This document shows, piece after piece, positions 52,845 to 62,021 of a DNA stretch of 64,000 bases. Source of the stretch: Ramlibacter albus. Lineage in GTDB: Bacteria; Pseudomonadota; Gammaproteobacteria; Burkholderiales; Burkholderiaceae_C. Position numbers and translations under genes: made by a program. Within the stretch, counting starts at the first letter, position 1, and every line of letters begins with the position of its first letter. Under the pieces are notes generated by a model that worked only from the letters and a program-made list of their open reading frames with translations, had not been told where the DNA came from and did no database searches. Location: positions 1 to 64,000 of the forward strand of contig NZ_JACORU010000018.1 in assembly GCF_014297445.1 (NCBI RefSeq). The letters are read 5' to 3'.

Positions 52845-52873
52845 ATGGATGCCGGATCGAGTCCGGCATGACA
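52845..52873. repeat. 29-bp dispersed palindromic repeat, copy 4
   Basis: Opposite orientation to copy 3. It starts ATGGATGCCGGA and ends CGGCATGACA. Two stem positions differ from copy 1 and still pair with each other (CCGGA/TCCGG against CCGGG/CCCGG), so the stem is kept by paired change. It ends 7 bases before the LysR stop. Confidence 0.8.
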
Positions 52874-52880
52874 CGTCTGC

Positions 52881-53765
52881 CTACCTGGCCGCCGCGACGA
52901 TCTCCTTGACCATCGCCTGCGCCGCCACGGAGAGCGCCTTGCCTTTGCGCCGCGCAAGCAGGATCGGCCGGCGCAACTGCGCGTCGCGCACGGGCACGCA
53001 CGCCAGCCCCGCCCGCTCGAAGTGGAACAACGTGAGCTCCGGGACGACGCTGATGCCGATGCCCTGCGCCACGAGCGCCGCAACGGTGGCGAGATGCTCC
53101 ACCTCCAGCGCATCCGCCGCAGCGCTCACGCCGGCGCCCTCGAGGTGCTGCCGCACGCTGCTGTTGCGGGCGAGATGCACGAAGGCCTCACCCTGCAACT
53201 GCGAGAGCGCAACCGAGCGCTTGCGCGCCAACGGATGCTCCGGCTTGCACGCAAGATAGAACCGCTCGCTCTTGAGTTCCGTCACGTCGAACTCGCGCAG
53301 ATCACCGCCCGCGGTGATCGCGATATCCACGCGGCCCTCACGCAGCATCGCGAGCCCGCCGGTCGCCAGCACATCGAACAGTTCGACGCGGATGCTCGGG
53401 TGCGCCTGGCGATACCGCGCGATCGCAAGCGGCATCCACATCGCCGCCACCGAGGGCAGCGCCGCCACCGCCACCTTGCCGATACGCCGCGTCGCCAGAT
53501 CCTGCAGGTGCGCCAGCGCATGCTGCAGGTCCTGCTGGATGCGGCGCACTTCCTCGGCGAACACTTCGCCCTCGGGCGTGAGCGTGACGTGGCGCGTGCT
53601 GCGCTCGAACAGCGCGACGCCGGCCACGGCCTCGATCCGCGCGATCTTCTGGCTGAACGCGCTTTGCGACAGGTGGCAGCGCTCGGCCGCGCGCGTGAAA
53701 TGCTGCGCCTGCGCGAGGGCCAGGAAGGCCTCGAGGTCGCGGGAGGAGAGATTGATCGAGGCCAT
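52881..53765 (-). CDS. LysR-family transcriptional regulator
   Basis: This encodes 294 residues. The helix-turn-helix is F-T-R-A-A-E-R-C-H-L-S-Q-S-A-F-S-Q-K-I; the effector domain follows from about residue 90. It is divergent from the AtuA-family gene with 61 bases between, so it most likely controls that gene, its partner and the Bug protein. The effector is unknown. Confidence 0.9.
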   Translation of the reverse strand: MASINLSSRDLEAFLALAQAQHFTRAAERCHLSQSAFSQKIARIEAVAGVALFERSTRHVTLTPEGEVFAEEVRRIQQDLQHALAHLQDLATRRIGKVAVAALPSVAAMWMPLAIARYRQAHPSIRVELFDVLATGGLAMLREGRVDIAITAGGDLREFDVTELKSERFYLACKPEHPLARKRSVALSQLQGEAFVHLARNSSVRQHLEGAGVSAAADALEVEHLATVAALVAQGIGISVVPELTLFHFERAGLACVPVRDAQLRRPILLARRKGKALSVAAQAMVKEIVAAAR

Positions 53766-53826
53766 CGATGAAACGATCCGACAAATCCATTTTACAGATG
53801 GCCGCCCCGGGCGCACGATGGCAGCC

Positions 53827-55182
53827 ATGACGCAACCCCTGCTTCGCATCGGCTGCGGCGCCGGCTTCTCCGGCGACCGCTGGGACGCGGCCGTGCCGGT
53901 GGTGCGCACGCTGCGCGCCGCGGGCGGCCCGGCCGTGCTGATGTTCGAGACGCTGGCCGAGCGCACGCTCGCGCTGGCGCAACTGCAGCGGCGCAACAAG
54001 CCCGACAGTGGCTGGGAGCCGACGCTCGAGCGGTTCGTCACCCCCGTGCTGCGCGACTGCGTGGAAGCGAGGATCCCCATCGTGGGCAATTTCGGCGCGG
54101 CGAATCCGCGTGGCGCTGCCCGGCTCTTGCAGCAACTCGCAGCGTCGCTCGGCCTGCCTGCACTGAAGGTCGCCGTCGTCGAAGGCGACGACCTGCTGGC
54201 CGCACTGGAGCCGCAGCGCCTTCGTGAATTGCTGCCCCCCACGCTCCAGGGCCGCGAGCTCGTGAGCGCCAACGCGTACCTCGGCGCGCGCGAGATCGCC
54301 GATGCGCTGCGTGCGGGCGCGCAGGTCGTCGTGACCGGCCGTGTCGCCGACCCCGCGCTTGCCCTCGGCCCCATGCTGGCCCACTTCGACTGGGCCGACG
54401 ACGACTGGGACCGCCTCGCCTGCGGCACGATGGCCGGGCACCTGCTCGAATGCGGCGCCCAGGTCACCGGCGGCTACTTCGCCGACCCGGGCGTGAAGGA
54501 CGTCCCCGGCCTCGCGAATGCGGGGTTCCCCATCGTCGAGATGCACGCCGACGGCAATTTCGTCGTGACGAAGGCCGCCGACACCGGCGGCTGCGTCGAC
54601 CGCCGCACCGTCATCGAGCAACTGCTGTACGAGATCCACGACCCCGCGGCGTACCTCACGCCCGACGTCGTGGCCGACATCTCGCAGGCCGAGGTGATGG
54701 AGATCGGCCAGGACCGCGTCCGCATCGAAGGCGTCCGCGGCCATGCGCGCCCGCCGACGCTGAAGGCCACCGTCTGCTACGAGGGCGGGTGGCTGGGCGA
54801 AGGCGAGATCTCCTACGCGGGGCCGAATGCATCGGCGCGCGCCAAGCTGGCGGGCGACGTGGTTCGCAGCCGCGTCAAGCAGCTCGGCATCGAAGCCAGG
54901 CTGCGCGCAGACCTCATCGGCGTCGCCAGCATCTTTGCCGACGACGACGCCCAATGGTGGTCCGGCCGCGAACTCGCCGCGCGCGACGACGTCCGCCTGC
55001 GCATCGCCGCGGCGACCGCAAGCAAGGCCGATGCCGAAGCCGTGAACCGCGAAGTGCTCGCGCTCTACACCTGCGGCCCCGCGGGCGGCGGCGGCGTGCG
55101 CACGAGCGTCACGTCGCGCCTTGCCAGCGACTCCTGCTACGTCCCGCGCGAATGGCTGCAACCGCGCTGGAGCTTCGCATGA
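53827..55182 (+). CDS. AtuA-family protein (DUF1446), acyclic terpene utilisation family
   Basis: This encodes 451 residues; an ATG three codons earlier is possible. I-G-C-G-A-G-F-S-G-D-R is the family start. N-F-G-A-A-N-P-R-G-A-A near 95, V-V-V-T-G-R-V-A-D-P-A-L-A-L near 170 and G-G-Y-F-A-D-P-G-V-K-D near 215 are conserved. AtuA was named from the Pseudomonas citronellol/geraniol cluster, but its reaction is not established; most homologues sit with Bug proteins, as here. It overlaps its small partner gene as ATGA. Confidence 0.85.
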   Translation: MTQPLLRIGCGAGFSGDRWDAAVPVVRTLRAAGGPAVLMFETLAERTLALAQLQRRNKPDSGWEPTLERFVTPVLRDCVEARIPIVGNFGAANPRGAARLLQQLAASLGLPALKVAVVEGDDLLAALEPQRLRELLPPTLQGRELVSANAYLGAREIADALRAGAQVVVTGRVADPALALGPMLAHFDWADDDWDRLACGTMAGHLLECGAQVTGGYFADPGVKDVPGLANAGFPIVEMHADGNFVVTKAADTGGCVDRRTVIEQLLYEIHDPAAYLTPDVVADISQAEVMEIGQDRVRIEGVRGHARPPTLKATVCYEGGWLGEGEISYAGPNASARAKLAGDVVRSRVKQLGIEARLRADLIGVASIFADDDAQWWSGRELAARDDVRLRIAAATASKADAEAVNREVLALYTCGPAGGGGVRTSVTSRLASDSCYVPREWLQPRWSFA

Positions 55183-55496
55183 CCGTGCTGCTGCACACAC
55201 TCGCGCACGCGCGCACCGGCGACAAGGGCAACCGCTCGTCCATCTCGCTCATCGCCTACGACCCGAAGCACTGGCCCCTGCTGGTGGAGCAGGTGACCGA
55301 AACTCGCGTGATGGAACTCTTCGCCTTCCGCCGGCCCACCGCCGTGCGGCGCTACCTGCTGCCGAAACTGCACGCGATGAATTTCGTCATCGACGACGTG
55401 CTGGACGGCGGCGTGAACGGATCGCTCAACCTCGACAGCCATGGCAAGGCGCTGTCGGGACTCTTGCTTTCGATGCAACTGGAGACAAACCCATGA
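55179..55496 (+). CDS. small AtuA-associated protein (AtuA C-terminal-like)
   Basis: This encodes 105 residues. L-A-H-A-R-T-G-D-K-G-N-R-S-S-I-S at the N-terminus and L-N-F/M-N-F-V-I-D-D-V-L-D-G-G-V-N-G-S-L-N-L-D later are the features of the domain that is fused to AtuA in some organisms and separate in others. It presumably forms a complex with AtuA. It overlaps both neighbours by 4 bases. Confidence 0.85.
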   Translation: MTVLLHTLAHARTGDKGNRSSISLIAYDPKHWPLLVEQVTETRVMELFAFRRPTAVRRYLLPKLHAMNFVIDDVLDGGVNGSLNLDSHGKALSGLLLSMQLETNP

Positions 55497-56443
55497 TTCG
55501 CCGTACCCTGCTCGCCGCGCTGCTGCTGCCTCTCGCAGCCGCCGCGCAAACCTACCCCGACAAGCCGATCACGTTCATCGTGCCTTTCGCCGCCGGCAGC
55601 GCCACCGACCAGCTCGCCCGCGCGCTGGGGCAGGCCGTGACGGCGGAGACGAAGCAGCCCGTCGTCATCGACAACAAGCCCGGCGCCAACGCCTTCATCG
55701 GCGCGCAGGCCGCGGCCAAGGCACCCAAGGACGGCTACTCGGTGTTCATCACGACGAACACCACGCACGCGGCCAACGAGCACCTGTTCAAGAAGCTGCC
55801 CTACGACCCGGTGAAGGACTTCGAGCCGGTGGCGCCGCTGTCGAAGGGCGGCCAGATCATGGTGGTGAACAACAGCCTGCCGGTGAACAACGTGCAGGAC
55901 TTCATCAAGCTCGCGAAGTCCAAGCCGGGCAAGCTGTCGTTCGGCTACGGCAGTTCGTCCAGCCGCATCGCGGGCGAGATGTTCAAGCAGATGACCGGCA
56001 CGTACATCGTGAGCATCCCCTACCGCAGCAACCCGCCCGCGGTGACGGACCTCATCGGCGGCCAGATCGACTTCATGATCACCGACATGGCCACCGGCCT
56101 GCCGCAGGTGAAGGCGGGCAAGCTCAAGGCGCTGGGCGTGTCGACGTCCAAGCGCATCCCGCTCGCGCCCGAAGTGCCGACGATCGCCGAGGCGGGCGTG
56201 AAGGGCTACGAGATCACCTTCTGGTTCGCGGCCTACGTGCCGGCCGGCACGCCGCCGGCCGTGGTGAGCCGCCTGAACGACATCGTTGGCAAGGCCAACA
56301 AGAGCCAGTCCGTCGCGAACTTCTACGCGCAGAACGGCTTCGAGACGCTTTCGGGCAGCCCCGAGGACCTGCGCAAGTTCCAGGCGGCGGAGTCGGAGAA
56401 GTGGCGCAAGATCATCGTGGGCGCCGGCATCGAGAAGGAGTGA
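55493..56443 (+). CDS. Bug-family tripartite tricarboxylate transporter substrate-binding protein
   Basis: This encodes 316 residues. The signal peptide (about 1-18) ends A-A-A. Y-P-D-K-P-I-T-F-I-V-P-F, D-N-K-P-G-A-N-A-F-I-G, K-D-G-Y-S-V-F and S-I-P-Y-R-S are the Bug motifs, with N-A-F-I-G in place of the usual G-G-N-I-G. It is the third gene of the AtuA transcript, which suggests its ligand is the acid or hydroxyacid that AtuA acts on. Confidence 0.9.
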   Translation: MIRRTLLAALLLPLAAAAQTYPDKPITFIVPFAAGSATDQLARALGQAVTAETKQPVVIDNKPGANAFIGAQAAAKAPKDGYSVFITTNTTHAANEHLFKKLPYDPVKDFEPVAPLSKGGQIMVVNNSLPVNNVQDFIKLAKSKPGKLSFGYGSSSSRIAGEMFKQMTGTYIVSIPYRSNPPAVTDLIGGQIDFMITDMATGLPQVKAGKLKALGVSTSKRIPLAPEVPTIAEAGVKGYEITFWFAAYVPAGTPPAVVSRLNDIVGKANKSQSVANFYAQNGFETLSGSPEDLRKFQAAESEKWRKIIVGAGIEKE

Positions 56444-56444
56444 C

Positions 56445-57410
56445 CTACTCGATCACCTGGTCGACGTTGGCGAGGAATGTGCGCGGCACTTCGACACCGA
56501 GCTGCCGCGCAACCTTGGCGTTGAGCACCGTGTGGAATCGCGTCGGCCCCTCGATCGGCAGGTCGCCGGGCCGCGCACCCTTGAAGATCTTGTCGACGAA
56601 GAGGGCCGCGCTTGCCCACAGGTCCGGGAAGCGCACACCGTAGCCGAGGAAGCCGCCGCTCTCCGCGAGCAGGGGCCCGCCGGCCACGGCGATCCGGTGC
56701 TTCAGCGCCTGCTCCGCGATCGCCCGCGACGCGCTGCTCAGCGTGGGATGGTCGGCATAGGCCATCGCGGTGACCTGCTGCTTCGCCATCGCCGCGAACA
56801 CAGGTGCGTACTGCACTTCGCCCGGCTCGACGAAGAAGGCCGTGGCCTTGAGCTGGAGTTCATTCGCGCGGACCGCCATCAACTCGGCGCGGTAGGTGGA
56901 GACGTGCAGCAAGCCCAGGTGCGGCAGGCGCGGGAGCGCCTGCTTCAGCAGCTCCACTCGCTTGGCGGCGATCTGCTCGCCGAAGAACACCTGCCCCGTG
57001 AAATTCCCGCCCGGGCGCGCGAGGCTCACCGCCAGGCCCTGCCCCACCGGGTCGACAGTGTCCGTGATGACAACCGGAATGGTCGTGGTCAACTTCTTCA
57101 GGATGCGAGGCACGAGGCCGTGCGAGACGATCACGTCCGGGTTCTGGCGCACGATGTCGGCGCCGACTTCGGCCAGCAGGTCGTCGCGGCCGTCCGTCGT
57201 GCGGAAGTCCAGCACGAGATTGCGCCCTTCGACATACCCGCGCTCGCGCATCGCCACGCGCAACGCTTCGACACGGTCGGCCATGAAGGCCACCGAATTC
57301 GTGGTGAGGATGCCGATGCGCCACACCTTGCCGGCGGGCTGCTGCGCCCACGCGCCCGGCCAGGCGGCGGCAGTTGCGACCAGGGCGAAGGCTTGCCGGC
57401 GTGTGCTCAT
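56445..57410 (-). CDS. ABC-sub_bind family periplasmic protein (TrpX-like)
   Basis: This encodes 321 residues. The signal (about 1-23) ends A-W-A. I-G-I-L-T-T-N near the mature start, G-R-N-L-V-L-D-F-R-T, P-V-V-I-T-D-T-V-D-P-V and G-G-N-F-T-G are typical of the type I binding-protein family that includes tryptophan/tyrosine receptors. No permease or ATPase is adjacent, as is common for it in Burkholderiales. Stops one base from the convergent Bug gene. Confidence 0.82.
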   Translation of the reverse strand: MSTRRQAFALVATAAAWPGAWAQQPAGKVWRIGILTTNSVAFMADRVEALRVAMRERGYVEGRNLVLDFRTTDGRDDLLAEVGADIVRQNPDVIVSHGLVPRILKKLTTTIPVVITDTVDPVGQGLAVSLARPGGNFTGQVFFGEQIAAKRVELLKQALPRLPHLGLLHVSTYRAELMAVRANELQLKATAFFVEPGEVQYAPVFAAMAKQQVTAMAYADHPTLSSASRAIAEQALKHRIAVAGGPLLAESGGFLGYGVRFPDLWASAALFVDKIFKGARPGDLPIEGPTRFHTVLNAKVARQLGVEVPRTFLANVDQVIE

Positions 57411-57430
57411 GCACACATTGTGGGTCTGCT

Positions 57431-57784
57431 TTACGGCGACAGCAACCACGCCTGCGCCTCCTCGGGCGAGGCGAAGGTGCGCAGGGCGAAGCCCTTGGCG
57501 CTGGCGGCCTTCTCGCTGTTGTAGGTCGCGGGGTCGTCGGCGACCACCGTCGCGAGGCGCTGGAGGTGCGAGAGCTTCTCGACGACCGTCTCGCCGATGA
57601 ACAGCTGGTCGCTCACGTGCAGGCGGCCGATGACACCGCGCAGGTCCACCATGGCGAGCGTGTCGGCCCGCGTCTCGGTGCGCGCCTGCTCGATGATGTC
57701 GAAGTAGTTCTTGAGGGACGCGTGCCCGGCCACCGTGAAAAGGACGTAACGCGGTTCGCGTCGTACGGTGACTGTGAAGGGCAT
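57431..57784 (-). CDS. STAS/SpoIIAA-like small protein
   Basis: This encodes 117 residues with alternating strands and helices: an N-terminal V-T-V-R-R-E-P-R-Y-V-L-F-T-V-A-G, then M-V-D-L-R-G-V near residue 45, and A-T-V-V-A-D-D near 80. The layout resembles SpoIIAA-like proteins of unknown function. It is divergent from the racemase gene, with a perfect palindrome in the gap. Confidence 0.6.
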   Translation of the reverse strand: MPFTVTVRREPRYVLFTVAGHASLKNYFDIIEQARTETRADTLAMVDLRGVIGRLHVSDQLFIGETVVEKLSHLQRLATVVADDPATYNSEKAASAKGFALRTFASPEEAQAWLLSP

Positions 57785-57799
57785 GGTGCGCGGATTCTA

Positions 57800-57816
57800 G
57801 CGTTATCGTATAACGC
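57800..57816. promoter_or_regulatory. palindromic operator between divergent genes
   Basis: GCGTTAT-CGT-ATAACGC is a perfect 7-bp inverted repeat in a 36-base gap. It ends 4 bases before the racemase ATG and 15 bases from the start of the divergent gene. It could block both promoters. No regulator gene is adjacent. Confidence 0.6.
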
Positions 57817-57820
57817 ACAT

Positions 57821-58540
57821 ATGAAGCACATCGGTATCGTGGGCTGCTCCGCGGAGGGCGCGGCGCTTTGCTATCGCACCATCTGTGTCGAGGGGCCGCA
57901 GGTGCTCGGGCACGCGTACGCGCACCCCGAGGTGTCGATGCATACGCCGTCTCTTGCGCAATACGTTGCGTGCCTCGAACGCGGCGACATGGAGGGTGTG
58001 GGTGACCTCATGCTCGCGTCCGCGCACAGGCTCGCCGCGGCCGGCGCGGATTTCCTCATCTGCCCCGACAACACGATCCACCAGGCCTTCGACCACGTGC
58101 AACCGCGTTCGCCGCTGCCGTGGCTGCACATCGCGGAAGTCGTGGCCGCCGAAGCTGCATCGCGCGGGTTCAGGCGGCTGGGCCTGACCGGCACGCGCTG
58201 GCTCGTGGACAGCGATGTGTACCCCCGGGCCCTCGCCGCGCGCGGCCTCGCATGCGTGAAGCCCCCCGACGAGGAGCGCGCCGAGGTCGGCCGCTACATC
58301 ATGGAAGAACTCGTCAACGACCGCTTCACGCCGGCGTGCGTGGCGTACCTGCAGCGCGTTATCACGAACCTGGCCGCGCAGGGTTGCGACGCGGTGATTC
58401 TCGGGTGCACCGAAATCCCATTGGTGATCGACGAGCGCAACTCGCCGCTGCCGACGCTAGACTCCACTCGACTGCTCGCGCGTGCCGCCCTGAGGCATGC
58501 CGCAGGACTGGAGAGCGGCGATGGCTTCATTCGACCTTGA
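57821..58540 (+). CDS. aspartate/glutamate racemase family protein
   Basis: This encodes 239 residues. The two catalytic cysteines are Cys81 in L-I-C-P-D-N-T and Cys196 in L-G-C-T-E-I-P-L, both present, so a racemase activity is plausible. G-I-V-G-C-S at the N-terminus binds the substrate. It overlaps the glutathione reductase gene by 20 bases, so they share a transcript. The substrate amino acid is not decided by the sequence. Confidence 0.88.
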   Translation: MKHIGIVGCSAEGAALCYRTICVEGPQVLGHAYAHPEVSMHTPSLAQYVACLERGDMEGVGDLMLASAHRLAAAGADFLICPDNTIHQAFDHVQPRSPLPWLHIAEVVAAEAASRGFRRLGLTGTRWLVDSDVYPRALAARGLACVKPPDEERAEVGRYIMEELVNDRFTPACVAYLQRVITNLAAQGCDAVILGCTEIPLVIDERNSPLPTLDSTRLLARAALRHAAGLESGDGFIRP

Positions 58541-59888
58541 CCTGTTCGTGATCGGCGGCGGCAGCGCCGGCGTGCGCGCGGCGCGCATGGCGGCGCAGCG
58601 CGGCGCGCGCGTGGCGCTGGCGGAAGCCGCAGACCTTGGGGGCACGTGCGTGAACGTCGGCTGCATCCCCAAGAAGCTTTACAGCTACGCGGCGCACTTC
58701 GCGGACGACTTCCGGGATGCCGCCGGCTTCGGCTGGCACGTCGGCGAGACGCGCTTCGACTGGGACGTGCTCAAGGCGAACCGCGCGGCGGAAATCCAGC
58801 GGCTCAATGGCGTGTACCAGAACCTGCTGGTGAGCGCGGGCGTGCGCATCCTCACCGGCTGGGCGACGCTGTGCGATGCCCACACGGTGCAGGTGAGCAC
58901 GGCCACCGGCGAAGAGCGCTTCACTGCGAAACACATCCTCGTGGCCACCGGCGGGCGGCCGAGCGTGCCGCAGTTTCCGGGCAGCGAGTTCGTGCTGACA
59001 TCCGACAGCATGTTCGACCTGGAACCGTTCCCGAAACGCCTGCTCGTGGTGGGCGGTGGCTATATCGCGTGCGAGTTCGCTTCGATCTTCAACGGGCTGG
59101 GCGCGCGCGTGACGCAGCTCTATCGCGGCGAGCAGGTGCTGCGCGGCTTCGACGACGACGTGCGGCAGCACGTGGCGCAGGAGATGCGCAAGCAGGGCGT
59201 GGACCTGCGCACGAAGCTCGACGTGGCCTCCATCGAGAAGGCCGACGGCGCCCTGCTGGTAAAGCTCATCGACGGCAGCACGGTGGAAGCCGGCACGGTG
59301 CTCTACGCCACCGGCCGCGTGCCGAACGTCGCCGGCCTGGGGCTGGAGGCGGTCGGCGTCGCGCAAGGCAAGGACGGCGCGGTGAAGGTCGACGACGCGT
59401 ATCGCAGCTCGGTGGCCTCGGTGTACGCCGCCGGGGACGTCATCGCGCGCGTGCAGCTCACGCCCGTCGCGCTGGGCGAGGCGATGGTGATCGTCGACCA
59501 CCTGTTCGGCGAAGGCAGGCGCACGCTCGGCTACGAGTTCATCCCCACCGCGGTGTTCACGCACCCGAACATCGGCACCGTCGGCTTCACGGAGGCGCAG
59601 GCGCGCGAGAAGTTCGGTGAGGTCAAGGTTTTCCGCAGCGAGTTCAAGCCGCTGATGCACACGCTGTCCGGCAGCGGCGAGCGCACGCTGATGAAGCTCG
59701 TGGTGGACGCGAAGTCCGACCGCGTCGTCGGCCTGCACATGGTGGGCGCCGATGCGGGCGAGGTCGTGCAGGGCTTCGCGGTCGCCATGAAGGCGGGCGC
59801 GACCAAGGCGGTTTTCGATTCCACGGTGGGCATCCACCCGACCGCCGCGGAAGAATTCGTGACGATGCGCGAGCCGGTCGTCGCATGA
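58521..59888 (+). CDS. gor: glutathione-disulfide reductase
   Basis: This encodes 455 residues, normal length. The FAD motif is G-G-G-S-A-G-V-R-A, the redox pair is Cys43/Cys48 in [10 protein letters not shown], the NADPH loop is [10 protein letters not shown], and the C-terminal catalytic His is in H-P-T-A-A-E-E. It keeps glutathione reduced in the cytosol. GGAG precedes the ATG. The stop overlaps the AraC gene by ATGA. Confidence 0.92.
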   Translation: MASFDLDLFVIGGGSAGVRAARMAAQRGARVALAEAADLGGTCVNVGCIPKKLYSYAAHFADDFRDAAGFGWHVGETRFDWDVLKANRAAEIQRLNGVYQNLLVSAGVRILTGWATLCDAHTVQVSTATGEERFTAKHILVATGGRPSVPQFPGSEFVLTSDSMFDLEPFPKRLLVVGGGYIACEFASIFNGLGARVTQLYRGEQVLRGFDDDVRQHVAQEMRKQGVDLRTKLDVASIEKADGALLVKLIDGSTVEAGTVLYATGRVPNVAGLGLEAVGVAQGKDGAVKVDDAYRSSVASVYAAGDVIARVQLTPVALGEAMVIVDHLFGEGRRTLGYEFIPTAVFTHPNIGTVGFTEAQAREKFGEVKVFRSEFKPLMHTLSGSGERTLMKLVVDAKSDRVVGLHMVGADAGEVVQGFAVAMKAGATKAVFDSTVGIHPTAAEEFVTMREPVVA

Positions 59889-60676
59889 ACCCGCTGCATC
59901 GCTGCCGCGTGATCGGCTCGCCATGGGCGGGGGTCTACGCGGTGGAGACGGAGAGCGGCCGCCACTACGGGCGGCATTGGCATTCGGACTATGTGCTCGG
60001 CGTGCTCGATGCGGGGGCGCAGCGGTCGGCGAGCGGGCGCGGCATCGTCGAAGCGCAGCCCGGCGACCTGCTGTGCGCCAACCCCGGTGAAGTCCACGAC
60101 GGCAGGCCGCAGGGCGGGCCGGTGCGGCGCTGGCGCAGCCTCTACTTTGCGCGCGATGCTTTCGCGGACGTCGCGGGCGGGCGCGAGGTCGCGGTCACCC
60201 GGCCGGTGATTTCGGACCCGCAGCTGCGGGCGGCGCTGCTGCGGTTGCTGCAAAGGCTCACGCAACGCCGCCATGGCGAAGGCACGCTCGCCTGCGACGA
60301 AGCACTTGTAGAGACGCTCGCGCAACTCGTGACGCGCCACGCAGCCGTGCCGCCGCCGCGCGAAGCGCAGGCCTGCGTCGCGGCCGTGCGCGACTTTCTT
60401 GCCGACGACCTGCTCGCGACACCGAGCCTCTCGCAACTGGCCGCCGTCGCCGGCCTCAGCCGCTTCCAGGTGCTGCGCCGATTCCAGCGCGCCTACGGCC
60501 TGCCGCCGCACGCTTGGCTGCAGCAGCAACGCGCCGAGCGTGCCCGCTCGCTCATCCGCCGCGGCGCGACACTCGCACAGGCGGCCGCCGCGAGCGGCTT
60601 CGCCGACCAGAGCCACATGACGCGCGTGTTCGTGCGCCACTTCGGCTTCACGCCGGGCGCGTGGCGACTGCAATAG
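59885..60676 (+). CDS. AraC-family transcriptional regulator
   Basis: This encodes 263 residues. The N-terminal cupin ([10 protein letters not shown] near 30, [13 protein letters not shown] near 60) would sense a ligand. Two C-terminal helix-turn-helix units follow: [12 protein letters not shown] and [20 protein letters not shown]. It is coupled to gor and the racemase, so it may regulate them. The ligand is unknown. Confidence 0.9.
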   Translation: MNPLHRCRVIGSPWAGVYAVETESGRHYGRHWHSDYVLGVLDAGAQRSASGRGIVEAQPGDLLCANPGEVHDGRPQGGPVRRWRSLYFARDAFADVAGGREVAVTRPVISDPQLRAALLRLLQRLTQRRHGEGTLACDEALVETLAQLVTRHAAVPPPREAQACVAAVRDFLADDLLATPSLSQLAAVAGLSRFQVLRRFQRAYGLPPHAWLQQQRAERARSLIRRGATLAQAAAASGFADQSHMTRVFVRHFGFTPGAWRLQ

Positions 60677-60718
60677 CGTTCAAGACGCGCCGCTGTCGAC
60701 GCGCAGAAACTGGGACGC

Positions 60719-61402
60719 ATGTACTTCATCCACACCCCAGTCGTCTGGCAGGAACACCCGAGCCTCGTCGCAGGCATGCTGCACGTCGGCGACATCACGC
60801 CCGATGCCGACGTGCGAGCCAGCGTCGCCGCATTCGAGGCCATCGCGAACAAGCGGCTCGCGAACACACCCGAAGGCGAACTGCCCGAAGTGCAGGCGTG
60901 GCGCCGCGCGTTCTCGCGCATGGGGCTGAAGCCGACGCAATACCGCTGCGCGTCCGAGTCGCTGCTGCGGCGCTTCCGCAAGGAAGGCTCGCTGCCCGCG
61001 ATTCACCCGCTGATCGACCTGTGCAACGCCGTCTCGCTGGCGTTCGCCATCCCGATCGGCGTGCTCGACACGTCGCGCATCATCGGCGGCATCACCGTGT
61101 GCCACGCGAAGGGCGACGAGGTGTACGACGCGTTCTCCGGCGAGACCGAACACCCCGATCCCGGCGAGACGATCTTCGTCGACGAATCGAATCGCGCGCA
61201 CGCGCGGCGCTGGACGCATCGCCAGAGCGCGTATTCGGCGGTGCGCAAGGAAACGCGGGACGTGATGATCGTGGCCGAAGCGATGCACGACACCGCGGCC
61301 GAAGACCTGAGCCGCCTCGTCGACGCGCTCTGCAGGGTGCTGAAAGTCACGAAAACCGCGTTGCTCTCACCGGCCGCGCCGCGGTTCGAATTCGAGCCGT
61401 AG
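60719..61402 (+). CDS. B3/B4 tRNA-binding-domain protein
   Basis: This encodes 227 residues. The central part (Q-A-W-R-R-A-F-S-R-M-G-L-K-P-T-Q-Y-R-C-A-S-E and H-P-L-I-D-L-C-N-A-V-S) matches the B3/B4 domain known from phenylalanyl-tRNA synthetase beta chains. Stand-alone B3/B4 proteins are thought to edit mischarged tRNA or bind amino acids, but this is unproven for most. It has its own 42-base upstream gap. Confidence 0.85.
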   Translation: MYFIHTPVVWQEHPSLVAGMLHVGDITPDADVRASVAAFEAIANKRLANTPEGELPEVQAWRRAFSRMGLKPTQYRCASESLLRRFRKEGSLPAIHPLIDLCNAVSLAFAIPIGVLDTSRIIGGITVCHAKGDEVYDAFSGETEHPDPGETIFVDESNRAHARRWTHRQSAYSAVRKETRDVMIVAEAMHDTAAEDLSRLVDALCRVLKVTKTALLSPAAPRFEFEP

Positions 61403-61405
61403 CCA

Positions 61406-61438
61406 TTCAGCTTGCGTTCATGGGTGGGCTTGCAAACT
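61406..61438 (+). promoter_or_regulatory. TTCA direct repeats and -10 box before the first exported-protein gene
   Basis: TTCAGCTTGCGTTCAT (61406-61421) holds two TTCA half-sites starting 11 bases apart, one helical turn, as in binding sites of OmpR-type regulators. CAAACT (61433-61438) is a plausible -10 box. The same arrangement occurs at 62022-62053. Confidence 0.5.
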
Positions 61439-61473
61439 GCACTCACCATCAACCCACCAACGAGGTGAACGCA

Positions 61474-61989
61474 ATGAAAGCCACTGTCCGCAACCGCTTC
61501 GGCGCCGTCCTGCTGCTTGCACCGCTGGCCGCGGCCGTCATCGCCGCACGCCCGGCGCATGCCCAGCAGTTCCAGTACGTCTACCCCACGCCCGCGCCGG
61601 CCGTGGTCGCCGTGGAGGACAACCACTACTGGCGCGGCCACCGCCAGGACAACCGCGCACCGCGCATCACCGACGTGACGCCGGACAACGGCTCCCGAGT
61701 GTGGGACCGCGGCCGCACGCACATCTCCGCCCGCTTCCACGACTGGGGCAGCGGCATCGACTACCGCAACGTGACGCTGCGCGTGGACGGCCGCGACGTG
61801 ACGTACCGCGCCCGCATCGAGGGCAACGAGGTGCGCTATCGCGAAGACCTTGCCCCGGGCCGCCACTTCGCCGAACTCGTGGTGCGCGACCGCGCCGGCA
61901 ACGCCACCCGCGAAACCTGGAGCTTCGACGTGGTGGGCCGCCACTGGGGCGAGCGCTACGGCTACTACGACGGCGATCGCCGGTACTAG
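61474..61989 (+). CDS. exported protein with an Ig-like fold, unknown function
   Basis: This encodes 171 residues. The signal peptide (about 1-30) ends A-H-A. After a Pro/Val and His/Trp/Arg-rich linker comes a beta-sandwich pattern: P-R-I-T-D-V-T-P, D-W-G-S-G-I-D-Y-R-N-V-T-L-R-V-D-G and A-E-L-V-V-R-D-R-A-G-N-A-T-R. This resembles Ig-like domains of cell-surface and periplasmic proteins. It ends in Tyr/Arg/Asp-rich residues. No known family; the promoter motif is shared with the next gene. Confidence 0.65.
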   Translation: MKATVRNRFGAVLLLAPLAAAVIAARPAHAQQFQYVYPTPAPAVVAVEDNHYWRGHRQDNRAPRITDVTPDNGSRVWDRGRTHISARFHDWGSGIDYRNVTLRVDGRDVTYRARIEGNEVRYREDLAPGRHFAELVVRDRAGNATRETWSFDVVGRHWGERYGYYDGDRRY

Positions 61990-62021
61990 TGCACACGGGC
62001 CGGCGCGGCCCCCGGGCCGCG

